Part shown: in pieces, positions 15,635 to 20,289 of the stretch | How positions within the stretch are numbered: the first letter of the stretch is position 1 | How the letters are laid out: every line of letters begins with the position of its first letter | Source: Deltaproteobacteria bacterium | GTDB taxonomy: Bacteria; Desulfobacterota; Syntrophia; Syntrophales; UBA2192 | Assembly: GCA_026388445.1 (NCBI GenBank) | Contig: JAPLJU010000061.1 | Coordinates: 1-20,289, forward strand | Direction of reading: 5' to 3' | DNA: 20,289 nucleotides | Translations under genes and position numbers: made by a program | The notes under the pieces: generated by a model | Database searches by the model: none | Told to the model about the DNA's origin: nothing | The model's input: the letters and a program-made list of their open reading frames with translations, nothing else

Positions 15635-16960
15635 TCAAAGAGGCTCCAGCTCGCCGCGAAGCGAATGCTGATACGCCGCCGAAATATGAACGGAGACGGT
15701 CCTGCCCAGGCAATTTTCCCTTGAGCCGAAGTTCACGATCCGGTTGTTTCGCGTCCGCCCCATGAACTCCCGTCTGTTCTGCTTGCTGTAACCCTCGACG
15801 AGGACTTCCTCCTTCCGCCCCACACAGGCCAGGTTTTTCTGCAGCGTGTGTTTTTCCTGAAGGGCCTGAAGCTCCCGCAGCCTGCGGCCCTTTTCCTCCA
15901 TGGGCACTTTCCCGTCGAGTCGCGACGCCGCCGTTCCGGGCCGCTCCGAATATTTGAAAGAAAAGAGACCGTCGAACCTGATCTTCTCCATCAGGTCCAG
16001 GGTCGCCCGGAAATCCGCCTCCGTCTCACCGGGGAAGCCAACGATCATGTCGGAGGTGATGCTGATATCCGGACAGACCTCCCGGAGCTTTTCCACCTTC
16101 GCGAGGTAGTCCTCCCTCGTGTAATAACGGTTCATCCTTTTCAGGATCCGGTCCGATCCGGACTGCACCGGCAGATGGATGTGCTCGCAGACCTTCTCGA
16201 CCTCTGCGAAACAACGGATGATATCCTCGGTGAGATCCCTGGGATGAGAAGTCGTGAACCGGATTCTCCCGATGCCGTGCACCTCCCCGATGGCTTTTAA
16301 AAGCAATGCGAAGTTGTGGCCGTCCCCGAGGGTCTTGCCGTAGGAATTCACATTCTGACCGAGGAGGGTCACCTCCTTGGCGCCGGAAGAGGCCAGCATC
16401 CGGACCTCCGCCACGATGTCCCCGAACTTCCGACTCTCTTCCACGCCCCGCAGATAAGGCACCACGCAAAAGGCGCAGAAGTTGTTACAGCCCTGCATGA
16501 TGGTCACGAAAGCCGTGACGGTTCCCTTCTCGGGAATCGTGACGATTCCGGTGGAAGGCACCGTTTCATGGAAGGCCGTCTCCACGAGGGGCGACCCCGT
16601 CCTCTCGACGGTCTCGAGCACGGACGGGAGCCTGTGAATGTTATGGGTCCCCAGGACAAAGTCCAAGTGAGGGATCTTTTTAAAGAACTCGCCGCCCAAC
16701 TGCTGGGCCAGACAGCCGCTCACCCCCAAGATGAGCCCGGGCTTTTTTCTTTTCAACCCCCGGTATCGACCCAGCTGACTGTATGCCTTCTGGTCAGCTT
16801 TTTCCCTGATGCTGCACGTATTAACGATGATGAGATCAGCACGCTTCGGCTCTCTCGTGGGTTGATATCCATGACCCTTGAGCAACTCGATCATCTGCTC
16901 GGAGTCGTGGACGTTCATCTGGCAGCCAAAGGTCTGAACGTAAATTTTCCTGTCACTCAA
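15635..16960 (-). CDS. miaB: tRNA-2-methylthio-N6-dimethylallyladenosine synthase
   Basis: Radical-SAM methylthiotransferase that adds the 2-methylthio group to i6A37 of tRNA. The 441-residue protein has the N-terminal UPF0004 domain with cluster cysteines C13 (TFGCQMN), C49 (NTCSIREKA) and C83 (SGCLAQ), the radical-SAM C158-C162-C165 in MQGCNNFCAFCVVPYLRG, and a C-terminal TRAM region. NTCSIREKA and GCNNFCAFCVVP favour MiaB over RimO or MtaB. The start is TTG at 16960; no other in-frame start lies near, and the ribosome binding site is weak. Being oxygen-sensitive [4Fe-4S] chemistry, it fits an anaerobe but is also universal. The DUF151 gene follows closely. Confidence 0.95.
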   Translation of the reverse strand: MSDRKIYVQTFGCQMNVHDSEQMIELLKGHGYQPTREPKRADLIIVNTCSIREKADQKAYSQLGRYRGLKRKKPGLILGVSGCLAQQLGGEFFKKIPHLDFVLGTHNIHRLPSVLETVERTGSPLVETAFHETVPSTGIVTIPEKGTVTAFVTIMQGCNNFCAFCVVPYLRGVEESRKFGDIVAEVRMLASSGAKEVTLLGQNVNSYGKTLGDGHNFALLLKAIGEVHGIGRIRFTTSHPRDLTEDIIRCFAEVEKVCEHIHLPVQSGSDRILKRMNRYYTREDYLAKVEKLREVCPDISITSDMIVGFPGETEADFRATLDLMEKIRFDGLFSFKYSERPGTAASRLDGKVPMEEKGRRLRELQALQEKHTLQKNLACVGRKEEVLVEGYSKQNRREFMGRTRNNRIVNFGSRENCLGRTVSVHISAAYQHSLRGELEPL

Positions 16961-17112
16961 GATCTCAAAACATCCAAATAATATGAATACTTCCCTGATG
17001 AAAACCTAATACATGGAAATGTTAGAGTCAACAGATTTTTCTTGCCCTTTCAAGGAGATGCCGATCTTTGACCGGAGTCTGGCTGTCGGGTGGGTGTCTT
17101 TTCCGAATGCGG

Positions 17113-17145
17113 GGAGGGTGCCGCCGTTTCACTGCGGAACCCTCC
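17113..17145. terminator. stem-loop downstream of the HtrA-type gene
   Basis: GGAGGGT and ACCCTCC pair over seven bases, a one-base mismatch follows, then CCGC pairs with GCGG around a nine-base loop. It lies 27 bases past the protease stop in the 211 bp gap 16961-17171. No U-tract follows on the minus strand, so it is at best a Rho-assisted or processing hairpin. The rest of the gap, toward miaB, is AT-richer and may hold the miaB promoter, but no box is convincing. Confidence 0.4.
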
Positions 17146-17171
17146 TCATCCCGCGGGGTGTGGAGAGGGGA

Positions 17172-18308
<1,137 letters not shown>

Positions 18309-18332
18309 CGTACTACCTCCTCAGTAGAAAGA

Positions 18333-20289
18333 TCAAAAATAGGCGGAGAATATAATCGAAGGCTTATCATTTATCAACAGCATTGTTGCATCGGGACGCA
18401 GCCGCGACATCCGTTCGTCCGCAGGCTCGCGCAGGGCCATGATCTCTTCATGAACCCTGGCTGATTGAAGAAGAAACGTCTCAAGCTTCGCCACGATGAT
18501 CTGCGGGAAGGGATTCCCGTCACTTTCGATCGCCAGAAACGGCAATGATTCGATCCTGTCCAGGAGCGGGTTTATTGACCCGCAGCTTCCCGCGAACTTC
18601 CCCTTCACCTCGCCTCTCATCTCGTTCGAGAGGATGGCTTCCGCGATTCGATTCGGCATGCAGCCGAAGGGGCCGAGGGCAATGACCCCGCAGCAATGAT
18701 CGAGGATTTCAGCCATGGCGGCTCCCACGGTCAGGATGGACTCTCCGGTCAGCATCGGATGAATGAAAGCTTTCCCGCACGCAAGCGTCCGGTTCAAATC
18801 CTCCAGCCGATTTTTGATGAGCCCTGACCGGCTCATGATCTCCTTGATCGCCCTTTCCTGCTTTCTCATGAAGGCGGTACGGACCATGAGCACGAACCGT
18901 TCCCGGGGGCTGATCCGGAAAGCGGTGAGCCCCTTCCGATAACACCAGTCGGAATAATACAACCACTCGATGTTACTTGACACGCGAACGATGAATCCCT
19001 TCTCGGCCAGTTTCTCGACGAGGTACTGCCTTGAGAGGTCATCATGTCGAACGTAGATCTCCCCACTGAGCAGAATGGCCGGTGTATCAGCGGGATCTTT
19101 CAGAAGAGGAATCTCCCCGAGGCGATCGGCCGCCGTTATGAGGCATTCGGTCAGTGCCTTGAAATCGACCCCTTTTCCCACGGTCCTCTTGATCCTCTCC
19201 CATTCCGCCCGGAAGATCTCCCCGGCGTGGACGGGGTGAGTGGCGCAGGTCAGGAGGACCGAATAAATCTCTTCCATGATATCCGAGATGACGAGGCATG
19301 ACCACATCTTGGAGACCAGTGATTCACCATCGATCTCTCCATAACTTTTTTCGCCGGAAAGCGAAAAGACGGCGGTATGGCGGATCCCGGCCTTTCGAAT
19401 CATCTTTTCCATAAAGGTGGAATATTGACCGAAACGGCAGGGACCCGACGCCGTCGGCATGAAATACACGAGACGCTCGTCTTCGTCGCGCCTCGTCTTG
19501 AGATACTTGATCAGGCTGCCCACCGTGAGCTGAAGGGGGAGGCACTCCTTGCAGAGGGTGTGATCCTTTCCGAGTTCCAGAACCTCATGGTCGGGCGGCG
19601 GCAGGGCTGTGGCCCTGATCCCGAAGCCCCCGAAGGCCGCGGCGATGAGTTCAGCGGTGTATCTCCCCATCGAAGGTAACACGAGGTGAACCCTCGGGTG
19701 ATGAAGGGAATAACGCTCACCCGTTTCATCGATGAAGACCTGTCTATCGGGATCAAAGCGGCATGCGGGCCGTTCAGGACGCAGCGGTGCACGGTTAAGT
19801 GGTTTTTTCTTTTCGTGAACCCGGAAGCTCCGTATGATGTCCACAAAGGCCTCTATCCTCGTCTCGAGACCCGCGTCGGCAACGTGGCTGTCGAGTTCCA
19901 GCGTGAGGGAGGGTTTCTCTTTCATGATGTCTCTGAAAAAACCGACGAGAAAGGAATCGGGGCCGCAGGAGAAGTTGGTCACATAGCAGCCGAAGAGCTG
20001 CGGGTGTTTCTTCACGAAACTGGCCCCCCGCAGGATCGTCTGACCGGCAGACCAGTACAGATTGTCGTCGACCGGTTCGTCCTCGAGCGGGAGGAGATCC
20101 ACGGGGATGACCGCAATGCCCCGCGAGGCAATCTTCTGCGGGATCCCCATGTGGGCATCGGAGACAAAAGCGTTATAGGATCGCCCGAAGATCACGATAC
20201 CGAAGGCCTCCGGCCTGGACTCGAGTACTCCGAGCGCGGCCTTCGCCGCCTCCCTCAATTCGGCCTGCACTTTTTTCTGCGTCAGCACA
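18333..20289 (-). CDS. acyl-CoA dehydratase activase-related protein (DUF2229/HgdB-like part), 5' end cut by window
   Basis: The frame is open to the window edge, so only the last 651 or so residues are seen; the GTG at 20288 is probably internal. The visible part shows IVIFGRSYNAFVSDAHMGIP (31-50), NFSCGPDSF (105-113), VLPSMGRYTAELIAAAFGG (203-221), LCKECLPLQLTVG (245-257), GPCRFGQYS (282-290) and later FGCMPNRIAEAI. These are blocks of the large activase-related proteins that join BcrAD/BadFG ATPase domains to DUF2229/HgdB-like regions, usually about 1400 residues. The cysteines probably hold an Fe-S cluster. Such proteins occur in anaerobes that ferment or reduce acyl- or aryl-CoA, but their exact substrate is unknown. 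It precedes the HtrA-type gene by 24 bp. Confidence 0.82.
   Translation of the reverse strand, partial: VLTQKKVQAELREAAKAALGVLESRPEAFGIVIFGRSYNAFVSDAHMGIPQKIASRGIAVIPVDLLPLEDEPVDDNLYWSAGQTILRGASFVKKHPQLFGCYVTNFSCGPDSFLVGFFRDIMKEKPSLTLELDSHVADAGLETRIEAFVDIIRSFRVHEKKKPLNRAPLRPERPACRFDPDRQVFIDETGERYSLHHPRVHLVLPSMGRYTAELIAAAFGGFGIRATALPPPDHEVLELGKDHTLCKECLPLQLTVGSLIKYLKTRRDEDERLVYFMPTASGPCRFGQYSTFMEKMIRKAGIRHTAVFSLSGEKSYGEIDGESLVSKMWSCLVISDIMEEIYSVLLTCATHPVHAGEIFRAEWERIKRTVGKGVDFKALTECLITAADRLGEIPLLKDPADTPAILLSGEIYVRHDDLSRQYLVEKLAEKGFIVRVSSNIEWLYYSDWCYRKGLTAFRISPRERFVLMVRTAFMRKQERAIKEIMSRSGLIKNRLEDLNRTLACGKAFIHPMLTGESILTVGAAMAEILDHCCGVIALGPFGCMPNRIAEAILSNEMRGEVKGKFAGSCGSINPLLDRIESLPFLAIESDGNPFPQIIVAKLETFLLQSARVHEEIMALREPADERMSRLRPDATMLLINDKPSIIFSAYF

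Noticed and set aside
17003..17031. Sigma-70 promoter for miaB (TTGACT with TATTAG)
   Set aside because: The spacer is 14 bases, too short; at a 17-base spacer the -10 is only TAGGTT. Not supported strongly enough to list.

Overview
The window is a 20.3 kb, moderately GC-rich bacterial chromosomal segment in which every gene I can support lies on the minus strand; transcription runs from high to low coordinates. The gene set suggests an anaerobic Gram-negative bacterium of the former Deltaproteobacteria (Desulfobacterota, e.g. Syntrophales or Geobacter-like relatives). Three things point there: lysine synthesis through LL-diaminopimelate aminotransferase (DapL), an arg-lys gene order that I recall from Geobacter-type genomes, and part of a large Fe-S activase-type protein of the 2-hydroxyacyl-CoA/benzoyl-CoA reductase family. 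This placement is inference; no rRNA or other phylogenetic marker is present.

Layout in the direction of transcription. (1) 20289-17172: the 3' part of a large acyl-CoA dehydratase activase-related protein, then a periplasmic HtrA-type serine protease with one PDZ domain. (2) 16960-13802: miaB (tRNA modification), a bifunctional-nuclease/DUF151 protein, a small Cys-rich protein resembling DUF3553, and a XerC-type tyrosine recombinase. (3) 13623-11580: hslV and hslU, the peptidase and ATPase of one two-part protease. (4) 11490-5825: argB, argD, argF, argG and argH, the route from N-acetylglutamate to arginine apart from argC and the argJ/argE step; argD, argF and argG overlap by 1-4 bases. (5) 5847-338: a tiny lipoprotein gene of the LptM/LppL type overlapping the end of argH, then lysA, dapF, dapA, dapB and dapL. 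Together with aspartate kinase, aspartate semialdehyde dehydrogenase (both elsewhere) and DapB product, these cover the short DapL route to meso-diaminopimelate and lysine. (6) 357-1: the start of folK (folate synthesis), overlapping the end of dapL.

The arg and lys blocks look like one long biosynthetic operon or two abutting ones. Gaps are mostly under 60 bp. The larger gaps hold no further genes apart from the lipoprotein; instead they hold short tandem heptanucleotide repeats, inverted repeats or stem-loops. The heptad arrays, with different consensus sequences in different gaps, and the hidden lipoprotein are the main things beyond ordinary housekeeping content. I saw no tRNA, rRNA, CRISPR array, transposase, integrated element or novel defence system. 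Five of 19 visible start codons are TTG.
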